This document shows, piece after piece, positions 11,219-22,900 of a stretch of 64,000 nucleotides of DNA; the first letter of the stretch is position 1, and every line of letters begins with the position of its first letter. Below the pieces are notes generated by a model, which was given only the letters and a program-made list of their open reading frames with translations, ran no database searches and was not told the DNA's origin. Location of the stretch: the NCBI GenBank assembly GCA_036583965.1, contig JAZBQD010000034.1, forward strand, positions 9,385,040 to 9,449,039, given 5' to 3'. The position numbers and the translations under genes were made by a program. This DNA is from Prunella strophiata. Its lineage: Eukaryota; Chordata; Aves; Passeriformes; Prunellidae.

Positions 11219-11470
11219 CAGGATCATGCAATCACAGAAATTTGAAGGGACCCACAAGGATCTCTGAGTCCAACTCCTGTGACAGGACACCCCCAAGAAT
11301 TACAACATGTGCCTGAGGGTGTTGTCCAAATGCTTCTAAAAGTCAGGCAGGCACTGTGGCCACTTCCCTTGGGAGCTTCTTCCAGTGCCCAACACCCTCT
11401 GGATATTTGGAAATATCCAACCTAAGCCTCCCCTGACACAGCTTCACACCATTCCCTCAGGCTCCAAGTG
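11219..11470 (-). mobile_element. CR1 LINE 3'-end remnant
   Basis: The + strand reads as the reverse complement of a CR1 3' end: ATCACAGAAATTTGAAGGGACC, then GAGTCCAACTCCTGTGACAGGACACCCCCAAGAATTACA, the CCAGTGCCCAACACCCTCTGGAT block and the ATATCCAACCTAAGCCTCCCCTGACACAGCTTC block. This order is diagnostic for CR1, the main LINE of birds. The element lies on the - strand, with its 3' terminus near 11,220, and is 5'-truncated, as most CR1 copies are. No reverse transcriptase frame remains. Confidence 0.9.
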
Positions 11471-11949
11471 TGAAGGCTGGTATTTCACACAGATTCAAGC
11501 CTCATCAGCTAAAATCAGCCCTGCAAAGGAAAACTGAATCATGTAACTGAGGGCTTTGACCTGTGTTCAGGTACCCAGGGTGGTGGGGCTGATGGAGTCA
11601 CCATTCCCAGTGGGAATCTCACACACAGGTCCCTGTCACAGCAGTTCAAGCACCCCCAGAATTACTGCTGAGGGGGGGTCTTATCATGGGTCTGGCACAG
11701 AGAGCGTCCCCCAGTGTCAGGGTTACCTCCACCCATCTGCCCTGCCTGAGGAGCAGCTTCCAAACTGCCCACATCCACTGCGGAGCATCCTTTTCTCTTA
11801 AAATCCCATCTATTCCAAAGAAGGACGAATTCAGCCAAATCTTGCCCAGCCTCCAGCGAAGAGACAACGCCGGGGGAAACCCTTCGAGGGACGCATCTCC
11901 TGGAGGGAGGGCAGAGGGGAAGGAAGCAGACACAGTTTTGTCTGCCCCC
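11471..11949. other. Intergenic, nothing recognised
   Basis: Between the CR1 remnant and the GC-rich minisatellite block. No supported gene or repeat. Confidence 0.6.
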
Positions 11950-12550
11950 TGAAACTGTGAGAGGCGCGTCCTCGCCTTCCTCCCCGTCCTGCTCCTCCTC
12001 GTCCTGCTCCTCCCGCGGCCGATCCATCCCCGGCAGATCCATCCCCGGCCGATCCATCCCCGGCCGATCCATCCCCGGCCGATCCATCCCCGGCCGATCC
12101 ATCCCCGGCCGATCGATCCATCCCCGGCCGATCCATCCCCGGCCGATCGATCCATCCCCGGCCGATCGATCCATCCCCGATCGATCCATCCCCGGCCGAT
12201 CCATCCCCGGCCGATCCATCCCCGGCCGATCGATCCATCCCCGGCCGATCCATCCCCGGCCGATCGATCCATCCCCGGCCGATCCATCCCCGGCCGATCG
12301 ATCCATCCCCGGCCGATCGATCCATCCCCGGCCGATCGATCCATCCCCGGCCGATCCATCCATCCCCGGCCGATCCATCCCCGGCCGATCCATGCCCGGC
12401 TGCGGCAGCGGCGCGGAGCGGCCGGCGGGGGGAGCGATGCGGCCGGGGATGGAGCCGGCGCTGCGGGGAGGCTCTGCCGGAGCGGGACGGGGCGGGCAGC
12501 TTGTCCCGGGGCTGCCCTGGCACCGGGAGGGAGGAGGGACCCGCTCCCGC
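11950..12550. promoter_or_regulatory. CpG-dense island (partly repeat-driven)
   Basis: The block is rich in CpG, both within the minisatellite it contains and in the unique sequence 12,400-12,540, where a GC box (GGGGCGGGC, 12489-12497) lies. It could be an unmethylated promoter-like island. However, no exon of a known gene is visible on either strand, and the repeat itself supplies most of the CpGs. Promoter activity is only a possibility. Confidence 0.35.
12021..12401. repeat. GATC/CCGG minisatellite, about 23 units of 15 or 19 bp
   Basis: Tandem units of gatccatccccggcc (15 bp) interspersed with a 19-bp form carrying an extra GATC (gatcgatccatccccggcc). Six 15-bp units come first, then mixed 19- and 15-bp units. 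Exceptions are a unit lacking GGCC (12164-12178), one with an extra CATC rather than GATC (12353-12371), and a diverged last unit. Each unit carries two or three CpGs. All frames are open on the - strand, which creates long but meaningless open frames of Gly/Asp/Arg/Ile/Trp repeats. Confidence 0.97.
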
Positions 12551-12640
12551 ATCCCTCAGCTGAGGGCTCTGCCCTTAGCAATGAGAGGCTCAGAGCCCTG
12601 GTCCCTTTAGGGCTGCATCCCCACCACGTTTGGCTACTGC

Positions 12641-12752
12641 ATCCCATCCCATCCCATCCCATCCCATCCCATCCCATCCCATCCCATCCCATCCCATCCC
12701 ATCCCATCCCATCCCATCCCATCCCATCCCATCCCATCCCATCCCATCCCAT
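12641..12752. repeat. Pentanucleotide microsatellite (ATCCC)22
   Basis: Twenty-two uninterrupted copies of ATCCC plus two bases. The - strand is (GGGAT)n, GGG tracts separated by AT, a strong G-quadruplex pattern. Perfect copies indicate recent expansion and likely length polymorphism. Confidence 0.98.
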
Positions 12753-13310
12753 TTGCTAAACCCTTTGGACACAAAGCAGTTGAGCAAATCTGAGGCTAAG
12801 TTTGGCCAGGGGGTCCACTCTGAACCTCATGACTCAATGGGAGGCTCTTCCTTACCCTTTGCACTCTTATCCTTTTGTGTCTCTGGTCCCCAAGCAAATC
12901 CTTTTAAGATGATTTTGGTCAATTTTCCTCTGCATGCTTCATCCATGCAGGAAGTGATAGAGTGGATGTTGCCCATCAAACTGTTAAGCTGCAGTTTGAC
13001 AAACTTACATTCAAACTTGCTTTTGCTGATACATTTGTCAGTGACTCTTTAAGTGACCTAAGCCACTCATTCACAACACCATCCCATCTCACCCTGAGCC
13101 CCCCCAGCCCTTCTGGAGCACAGACCATTTTGCAGTCTAAAGGATTCAGTGGCTATGATTCCAAGCTTTGTGTTTTGCAGCTTGGTCTGTCTTCCTCAGT
13201 ACCATTCCCTCTAATTTTTGAACCTACTGGCTGGTCTTAACTTGATTTGATGGGGCATAAAACCACAGCCAAGGCATTCCTCCGGGTGGCCTGAGGACAG
13301 AGAGAGCATG

Positions 13311-13332
13311 CAGACAGACAGACAGACAGACA
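13311..13332. repeat. (CAGA)n microsatellite, 5.5 copies
   Basis: Perfect tetranucleotide run of 22 bases. Confidence 0.95.
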
Positions 13333-16300
13333 AGTACTTCACTGCACAGTGATGCTGAATTCTAACAGGAGCTGGGCTTGGCCTGATGCTCTGGTGCCGA
13401 GGTAATTGCACAGTAAGTAATTATTTGTGTCAGGGTTTATCCAATTTCTGCACTGCCCATGGAGAACTTCCATTGCTTTCTATGTTATATCCTACCACAT
13501 AAACAAGGGCCATTTCCCAGCTGAGCCCATTTTTTGCCAGGCTCAGTATTATGCTCCTAATCAAAGTAAACTCTGATTCTGTGATTCTTGAGAAACAACT
13601 CGCCCCAGGACACATTTTTATGTGCATTCCCTACATTTTTCTTAATTTCATATTCCTTTTGATTGCTACTCCATCTGGATTCGAGAGACTGTACAAGTCT
13701 CTTGTTTTTTCTTGCCCAAACACCTCACTGATCACCTTTACTGCCTGGCTTTTGGAGGCTCTGCTGCCATCAGCTCTGGGGCTGAAATTCTCTGTGCACA
13801 AACCCAAGCTTGACCACAGCCTGATGGTGACTGTCTGCAGCTGCCCAGGGCAGTCCTGGCACCACAACCATACCTGGCAGGACAATTCCTGGTGGCTGGG
13901 GCTGTACCTGACACTCACAGGGCTTTTCACAGCCAGGAGCAGTGTAAAACCACCCCAGGACTCCTACACTGAGCATCCAGTGCTGACCAGCCTTGTAATG
14001 CACTTCCTTCCCATCAAATGAGGGATCTCCTGGAAACTGGAGGCTCTTTCTCCCCCAGCACTAATGTCCCCAGAAGAGCTGCTTCAGCTCACAAGTGCCT
14101 GAACTGGATGCAGTCTGGAAGCTGGGTTAATATCTGGGTCAAGTATCACCACTTGTTTGCTCTGCTCCTTCCCTGAAGCATCTGCTATTGAGAGCAGAGA
14201 TGAGTCAGGGCAGACCTTTGGTCTGACCCAGTCCTGCTGCTCTTCTGCACCAACCACACCTACAATCATGCCCTGTCTGCTTGGGCTTGAGAAGCACCAT
14301 TCATCCTGCAGGATTCCTGTTGTTTCCTCCTGGTCATGGTGTCCTTAATGAAAACCTTATCTTCCATCAGATGATTCCCCCTTCACTTGTGAGCCAGCTC
14401 CAGGTTTTAGCTCTGGTGCAGATTTTCACACCCTTCAAAGAGCCGTTCCCTATTCTGAGCACTGCCCACATGCTGTGTTTGGTGAGCCTTTATCCTGCTC
14501 CACAGGAATAATTTCCTTTTCCTTTACAGCTTGCTCATGCAGGAGTATTTTACTTAACATGTCTTGTTTGCATCCTTCTCCTTTGCCTGGCAGCTGGCAT
14601 CGGATGAACTACCTGTGGCAGGAAGAAACATGCTGTAATAATCAGAGGGGAAATCTGGAGGGCTCCAGAGGTTTGCTCCCCTTCAGAGGCAGATGCCCAT
14701 ATCCCTTGCACATTAACCATAACACAGGGCCTGTGCATACAGAGGTTCTCAAGCCAGTGCTGGCAAACTTCAACCCCTGGCCATGGAAACTCATTTCCCC
14801 TGGAGATCTTGGCACGGCAGATAGACTGGAAGGAGAATGAATTTCCCTCTCCATATGCAAAGGGCAAAAGAGGAAGGGAGGAGAAGACCATCCTCCTCTC
14901 CTTGGCTGCCTCTGCCTAAAAACTGGCAGGGATCAAAGTGCTGCACCTAGAGCTCACCCCTACAAACCCCTGCCCGTGCTGCCCACAGGGGCAGCCCTGC
15001 AGGGAGGAGAGCAGGGCTGGGAGCCAAGCAGCCTCCCAGCCCTTGGCACTGTGGGGCTCAGCCCGGGGCTCCCACCCCCCTGTGCCCATCCCTCCTCCTG
15101 CCACCTCCAGACCCCACCACCAGCACACAGCTGCAGTGCCACTGCAGTGACCCCCTGGCAGACCCAGTCCTCCTACTCTGGATGGTTTCTCTCCCCAAGG
15201 ACGCTCAATTCTGGCTTGAAAAATGTTAGCTGAGGAGGAACCCCTTTGGAAAGGAGCTGGGCTGGGATGTCAGGGCACACCTTGCTGCTCCAGCAGCCAG
15301 CCAACCTTCCACAGCCCCAAGCTCAGGGCTCTGCTGAGGGCTCCCCTTTTCCTCCACTCTGGAGCTGTGGCTGGCTTCCCTGCTCCTGGCCTCCAGCCGT
15401 GCCTTTAACATGTGTGGGCAAACCCAGGCTCCTGAATGCAACTGGGTTCAAGGCAAAGGTGTCGGGGCACGTTCCTTTTGGGAGAGAAGGAATGATTGAA
15501 TTGCTGGGGAAAGGCCAGCCTTGGACTGCCAAAGCTGGGAGAGGCCTGGCTGCCTGATCCAGCCCTGTCTGGGAAGGCTTTGAATGGATCCAGGGAGGAG
15601 GGAGGAAGGGATGGAATCGGCTCTGCTTGGCAGCCACAGGGACAGAGGAAACAAGATGGAGTTGAGACTTGCCCCTGCTGCAAAAGGTTCCTTCTGTGAG
15701 GGTGCCAAAGGATCTGTGAAGAGAGAGAATGAACCTGCCTTGGCATCCCTGCTTCTTTGGAAATGTTTCCTCTTTCCATGCAGGTGGGAGAGCAAAAATC
15801 TCCCCCTTGCATGCAGACCAAACCGAGACCACATGGCAGAGCCGTGCTTCACACACACGTGTGCACACCCACGCACAAACAGGGGGTCCTGGGTTACCTG
15901 ACAGGCTTCTGCTGCTTCTTCCATGTTCTGTTCCCTCTCTTGCTTCTCCCTGGGCTCAGCTCATCCTTGCACAGCTCCTTCCATCCCCAGTGAGTTAAGC
16001 CTGAGAGTCAAGCTGAGTCCAGGGGCTCTGACTCTGTGGGCACCACACCAGCCCCACAGAGAACAGGAGTGGGGCTTGTTAACCCAAGAGACAGCTCTTG
16101 GTGGGTGGGTGCCTCTGTGTGGGAGTCATCCATTCAAACCCTGCTGCCAGCCAAACCCCATGTCCATCTCTGCACTCCCTCTCCCTGCCTCTGTCCCATC
16201 CCACCAAGCCAGCTCCTCAGGGCCACAGCTGCCCCCAAACTGGTCCCTACACAGGGCTGGAGAGCTTCTCTGAGCTACTCTGAGCACCCCACGACCCCTT

Positions 16301-16967
16301 TGTCCTGCTCACTTTCCATCCTGCCTTCTCCAGAACCCAGCAGACTTCCCAGGAAATGCTGGAAGGGATTTTCTGCCTCTCTGTGCTGGGGTTTCCGGGA
16401 GCCAGAGAAACCTCCTCCATATCTCCAGATCTAAATCTGAGACGTGCCACAGCCAGCACCACCCCAGCACCACCCCAGCACTACCCCTGGAGTGAAGTCA
16501 ACCTTCCCCCAGAGCTAAACAGGAGGCTCTGCTCCCCACCTTCTTGGCAAGTCCATTGCTCACCCACAGGGGAGTATCAGCCTTCATTCTCCTGGCCCCA
16601 GCAGTCTCTCCTTCCCCCCTCAGCCTCAGGGGCTGGGGAAGAGCAGGCACTGATCTCTCAGCACGTTTTCCTACCAGGACCCTGCCTGTGACCTCTGCCT
16701 GCAGAGGAGCAAAGTTGAAAGACATGAGCACAAACTGAAGGGTCTCAGCTTTCCAGCTGAGTTGGTTCATGTGCAGGCACCCCAGGAATGGGATTAGCTT
16801 TGGGGTTCAGCTCTTATCTGAGTACTTTGAGTTTGACCCTGCCTTGCTGAGGAAGAAATGGTTAGATTTCTTGTAGATTATTAGGGTATCAGAAGTAGCC
16901 TGGCAACAACATTTTTCTTCCTTGCAGAACTCAGAATTAAGCCATGTGCTGCTTTGGAGTGGTGAAA

Positions 16968-16991
16968 CAATGATCACACAGGTGATCATTG
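16968..16991. repeat. Perfect inverted repeat, 10-bp arms
   Basis: CAATGATCAC and GTGATCATTG flank a four-base loop (ACAG). The arms are fully complementary. No function is assigned. Confidence 0.95.
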
Positions 16992-19900
16992 AAAAAAACC
17001 ACCCAAAACCTCCACTGACTTCTACTCATTTCCAGTTCTGCTCATTTCCAGTGCCTCCCATTTCTCCTGACTCTGATGATGACAAGCACCTCCTCCAGCA
17101 CTGGGAGGCATTGATTGACCAAGTTCTTCATCCTTTTATTTCCTTCCCCATCCACCCACATGTGGCCAGGCTTCGATTCCCTGAAGAATCAGCCCCTCGG
17201 CGTTCCTGCAGACTCATTACAGCAATATCAGCACAGATGCCCTCAGCAGGGTTGAACTGTTTGAGGGAGGGAGTGCTGATCTTTTGGTGAGAATCCAATG
17301 AATGATCTCATCCTAGAAAGGAAGCCAGAAATCACCATCTCCACGGGGCACGTCATGGTGCTCACTGTCAGCTGCACAGACCACCCCATGCTCTCTGCAG
17401 ATGGTCTGTCATGCCTCCTCACCCCTCAGTCCCACCATCACCTCCACCTCCACATTCTTCAGCTTTGATTTCTTGGCAGGAATAGTCAGGACTGCTGTCA
17501 TGGCTGTGACTGCTATCCCACCAAATGCCAACTGGACATCAGGCAAGCTGGCCAAAAGGAGAAGAAAACAAGTTCAGTGTCAGAGTAGCAAAACAAACCC
17601 TGAAGAAGGGTGGGACAAGCAAGCACTCTGTCTGATAAGGGCTGGGGTGGCACATGTGGTGTGGTGGGTGCTGCTGGGCCAGAGGCAGATGGTGTATCCC
17701 TGCCACAGCCCCATCCCTGCACTGTCCCTTGCCCATTTCCCTGCTCTCGTGGTGGCAGGGCAGCCTGGCCATCCTCCACAGAGCTGGGGGCTGTTCTGCA
17801 CTCCAGCTGTTGTCCCAGTCACCCCTTCTTTGCCCTGTTAGGCACTTCCTTAGCAGGCCCAGGCAGCAGCACATCCATGGCACCATGGCTCTGGTGAAGC
17901 CTCAAGATGCCCCTTCTCAGCTCCAGTGGGAGGAGACCAGAAATGCAAACAGTGATCAGCACCATTCACTGCTTGCACTTCTCACCTGAGCCCCCTCCTG
18001 CCTCTGAGCCCTTTCCTGTCTGCCCCCAGCTGTGTTTTCCAAAAAGGGGCTACAGGTTCTGTATTTGAAATTTAGGAGCCATCCAGCTCCTCTGATGGTC
18101 ACAGCTCCACTTCACAGCCAGCCCTCAAGCTTTGCCTTGCTGACACAGCCTGCTCACCTGCTGGAAGCAAGGACAGGGAGCACCCTGCAAGGTCACAGAG
18201 AGGGCAGGAGGAGATGTGGTTTGTGCATGTCCACAGACAGCACTGCAATGCTCCCACTGCCACTGGCTCAGAGGCTCAGACTGCTGGGAAGGGATCTCTC
18301 CTCAAGGACCCTCCCTGATCTGCAGCAGGGATGCTCTGTGGTGGAGTGGAGCCCTCCTGGCCCACCTGCCTCTCTCTCATGTCCATCCTCTTAGACAGAT
18401 CTCTTTGTTCTCCATCCCACTGTGACATCTTTTTCCCACTCCTCTGTGTCTCCATACAACCCTCCAGACCTCTGGCTCTTCCTTCCAGACTCTACCATAT
18501 TCACCATCTTAATTCTGCATTCCAGTGCCTCTTGCCACAGCCCCCCATTTCACACATCCCATCTAAGTATTTTTGCTCTATTTCTGTCACTCACCAGCAC
18601 ATCCCTCATGGCTCCATTTCCCTCCCCAGCTCCCCAAAAACCACCTCCACCCCTTCTGTCTGCTCTCAAGTCTTCTCTCTGCCTGCCTCCACCCACAGCT
18701 CCTGACAGCACTGCCTACCTCACACGTGGCTTTCCCTGCCCATGGAGGGCATGGAGCCATCAGGAAAGGTTCTGCCCTTCTGGAGAGAAATCAGACCCAG
18801 ATCCCCTTCCACGAGTGCAAGAGCCAGCCAGAGGCAGAGCTGCTTTGGATGGGTGCCTCCCTTTGGTGGGAGGAATTGGGGTCCACAGGCAACAGGTTTT
18901 GGTTTCCTGGGCTGGAAGGTCCTGTGGGACCTCCTACCCTCCCTGCCTATCAGCCACTCTTTCCAGATAGCCCAGGGTACCCTCTGCTGAATGTGGTGCA
19001 GCTCCTTCTCTTTGTTTCTTTTCCAAACTCTGCAGTACCTTTGTTCCCTGCAGATTTCAAATTGCTGAAAGATTTATAAGACCGCAGTAAATCACAAGAT
19101 GCAACACCCAAACAGGGGCTTTAATTATCATCACAAAGGTATTAAACATACACCCAAAAAGAGAGGGGGACTGCTCATCTCTCTGTGGGTATAATTCCCT
19201 GTTGATGTGTTTGGGTACATCTCTTCCCCCCACCCTGCATATTTGTATACCAGTGCATGAATTCATCTTTGAAGGCTTTACAAGAATGTATAATCTCTGC
19301 CTTTCATGTGCTTCCATATCTTTTCTCATCTCCATTACCAGGCCTCCCCTTCAGTCATGTTCACATTATGCCATGAAAGGCATGTGTGCACATACATGGA
19401 GAGGAGCATAAACTGCTGTTTACTACCTCCAGACATATTTCCACATAAATACCTTCTGCTTTTGCACCTTACAGAGATGTTTTGACACATGTGTGTGTTA
19501 AGTCTTTATTCCATGTCCCTAAAACCACTCATTTCTGCACATGCACAACTTTGGCATGGTTTTCTCCACTGCTGCTGCCATATCCTTGGCTCAGCACCAT
19601 TCCCCACCAACCTGCCCCAGCCTCTGCATCCTGGCTGCCCAGCAGAAGAGAAAGCAGAGATGTGAAGACCTGGTGTATTTTACAGGTCACTTGTTTTATT
19701 TACAACACCTACCTTAGGTTAGCCTAAGATGCCCAAGCAGCTTTGAAGGCAATCCCTTGATCCTAAAAGCACCCAAATGTCTGTGTTCTTTCCCTTGGAA
19801 TTACCTCTGCCTTCAGAGCTGGCTCTCATCAAAGGCCCTGGCACAGAACAGTTTCCACACCTTCAGTTTACTGTCTCCTGAGCCCCACACAGCTCCACAT

Positions 19901-22900
19901 GTCTCTTTAAGAACAAAAGCACACTCAGGAAGGTTGGTGGAATACCACAGCCTGTGGTCACTTTGCCTTTACCCTCTGTTTATGCAGTCCATACATGCAA
20001 AACTTCCACCACAGAAGAAGACATTGGCCAGGTACATCCATGTGAGGAGCTCCCAGGGACTTGTCCATTTGTCCATCTGGCACTCACATGCTCCCACTGC
20101 CTTGCTGGTCCATTCCTGTATAAACAAGAGCAAGCTGTGGCCATCCTGTTGTTGTTTCCACATTCCCTACAGCCGTTCTGCCCTCTGGTAATTTTGGACA
20201 GAAGCACTTGGGAAATTATAAACCACAGAGTAATATAGAGGGCCCTTTCAGTGCTGCTGGCAGTCAGGCTTTCTTTTCCCATCCTCAGTGATTTCAGGTA
20301 TGAAAAGAAAGGAGATAAATCAGAGATACCAAACTCGTGAGAGTCCACAGACTCTCCTGATTCTGCCAGAAAACAAAGAGCAGAAGAATGTCAAATCCTG
20401 CAGCCAGGAATTGATGTCCCTGCTGTCCCCAAATGTCCCTGCTGTGCTCTGTGGGGCTCCTGCCCATGCACACACTCTCTGCTGGACACACTGGGACACA
20501 TTTGGAGCCAGCCTGGCCAGCAGGCACACCAGCTGCCATGGGAAGCCTCCTGGCCTGCCCCACTCTCCAGGAATGCTGCAAGCTTTGGCTCAAGGCACCT
20601 CTTTTGTGAACTGGACCTGCCCTCAGTTCACACCAGCCTTGGCACTTCTGCTGGTGGATGTCCTGCTTCCCAGGACTCACAGCCAGAGCCAGTGCATGCC
20701 CAGCACCTGCTTCACCCCTGAAACTGCATCTCCCCAGAGGGGAGCCCAGCCCAGCAGGGAGGTTCTGCTCACCTTAAACCCCTTGGATCCAGTGGTTTGA
20801 AGCCACCCTGAATAAGGCTCCTCAGGGACTCATTCAGAACAAGCTGATGGTTCTTCCCCTCACCTGAGGACTTCAGTCACAACCACTGACACCTCACAGG
20901 CCTTGGTGCAGGAGCTGCAAAGGCTGATCTGATCTGCCCTGAGAGAACTGTTCATAGCCAGGGGCTTTGGCTCTCCCCTTTCCAGCTCTGCATGCCCCAG
21001 GTTTCCCTGTACCCAGCCCAGGGAGCTCCCACAGGTGCCCACAGAGTCCAGCTCCACTGCACTTCCCTGCACTGCTCTGCCCTTTCCCATCTGCTGCTGA
21101 GGTATCTTCCCTCCTAATCCCTTTATAATTTCTCCCATTAACACAACACACTGCTTTTGCAGAAGGAAATCCTTTCCAAGTACCTAACAAAGCTATGCCC
21201 CATAATTTCCTATTCATTTGGGAATCCTGCATGTTGCTGGAGTACACTGAGCTGTGCTAAGGACTGGCAGGGAGCACAGGGCACTGTCTAAAGTAGAATT
21301 TCCTCTATAACCAGCTTAGGGAGCATTAAGAGCATATTAACAGCAATCTGGGGCTGGCTAAGGATCAGCCAGTGCAGATCCACAAGGGAACACCTCCCAC
21401 TGCCACACTCCCCAGCAGCAGAAGCAGCAGCAGCAGAGACATTGACATGCAGGGGTGTGTTCCCAGCTGCAGCCAGCCTGGGCTCCTCACACCCTGGGGC
21501 TGCAAGCAAGGAGTTCTCCAGACTTAAAACTGGATGAAACACCTGGCCTCAAGCTTATCTGAGAGCAGAGCTGTGTCTGGAGAGGCTCTGTGCAAGAGGC
21601 ACAGCTCCTGTGCCTTTGTCCAGCTTTGAGCAGTGTTAAATGAAGGGACAGGCAGTGGCAGATGGACACAGAGAGAAGCACCTCAACCTGCTGGTGTATT
21701 CTGTGACAACAGGGCAAAAGAGAGGGAGCAGGATCTGTCCTCTGAGCCCAGAAAAAGACACTAAGCTGCACATTGTGCCCCTCATCATGCTCCCACAGTG
21801 CTGTTCCAGATGATCCCAGCCAAGCAGAGCCCCAGCTGAGGCACTGGGACACCTGAAGAATTACCCCTCCCTGGTTGTGCAACACTGGTGTGATTTGCAT
21901 AACAGCAAACTATTGCCCAACAAACATATTTAGGCTGCTCACAATCATCCTTTGTACACACACACCAAGCCATGTCAGTATTGGCCAATATTTATTAGAT
22001 CTCACCCATCCATCTGCCTGCCTGCATCTCTGCAACTCTTGTGCTGCAGCAGACCAGAAGGCTGGGTTTCCCATGATCAGTCAAGGAACTGGTTATTTCT
22101 CAATTCCTTCCTTTGCTGCTGCTTCAAATTCCTTATTTCAGGGACTTTACCCCTCTGATTTGACACCAAGGATGTTCAAGCTGTTCACCTGCAGATTACT
22201 TATTTGGCATTAAATAAAACCCTAACAGCAAGAAAATGCAACTGAAGGGAGACACTCTCCAGATACCAGGGAGAGCCCCAATCTCCCTCAGGAGGCAGAA
22301 TGACCCCAGTGGTCAGCTCAGCCACCTGAAGCACAGACATTCCCTCCAGAGCCTGGTGTGTGAACCCTTAGGTTAATTCCCTATGAATTCCCTCAGAGAA
22401 GCCACCTAATTGCTGATGACTTCTTCTAAAACTCCGTGTCAAATCGCCACCCTCAGCCCCAAGGGGCAGTAATGGCACTCAACACTCACTTTTTAATGAA
22501 GCCCTGGGCTCCATGGAGCTAAAACCTCCCTACAGAACCATGGAGAGAAGGGGTGCACCAGAGTCTGGAGAGGTGGGGATGCTGAATGGGGAGATGATTT
22601 ATTACAACATTCCAGCCTAGGCTTTAAACCTCAGCCTGGGGTGCTCTGGTGCCCTGGCAGATGGTTCCTTTGCTGCCCAGAGCCCTCCACAGAGCCCATT
22701 TGCTGTTGTTTATCGGAGTACAAGTCAGCCAGGCACAGCCCTCATTGTGAGAGGAGGGACACAGCTCTTACAGCAGAGCTTTCTTCAGGCAGCTCAATAG
22801 ATGGCCGGGAAATAAAACCCAGGAGAGCTTCAGCTCTGGGTGGCACCCACGGAGATAAGTGCTGCTGGATACTTGCCTGGGGCCAGGGAGAAGTTCCTCC

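Noticed and set aside
12021..12401. Regularly spaced repeats suggesting a CRISPR array
   Set aside because: Units are head-to-tail without unique spacers, and the DNA is from a vertebrate.
11646..12752. Open frame of 368 codons on the - strand, with overlapping long frames in other phases
   Set aside because: It is translation of the 15/19-bp minisatellite and (GGGAT)n. All phases are open because the units lack stops, and there is no domain or start context.
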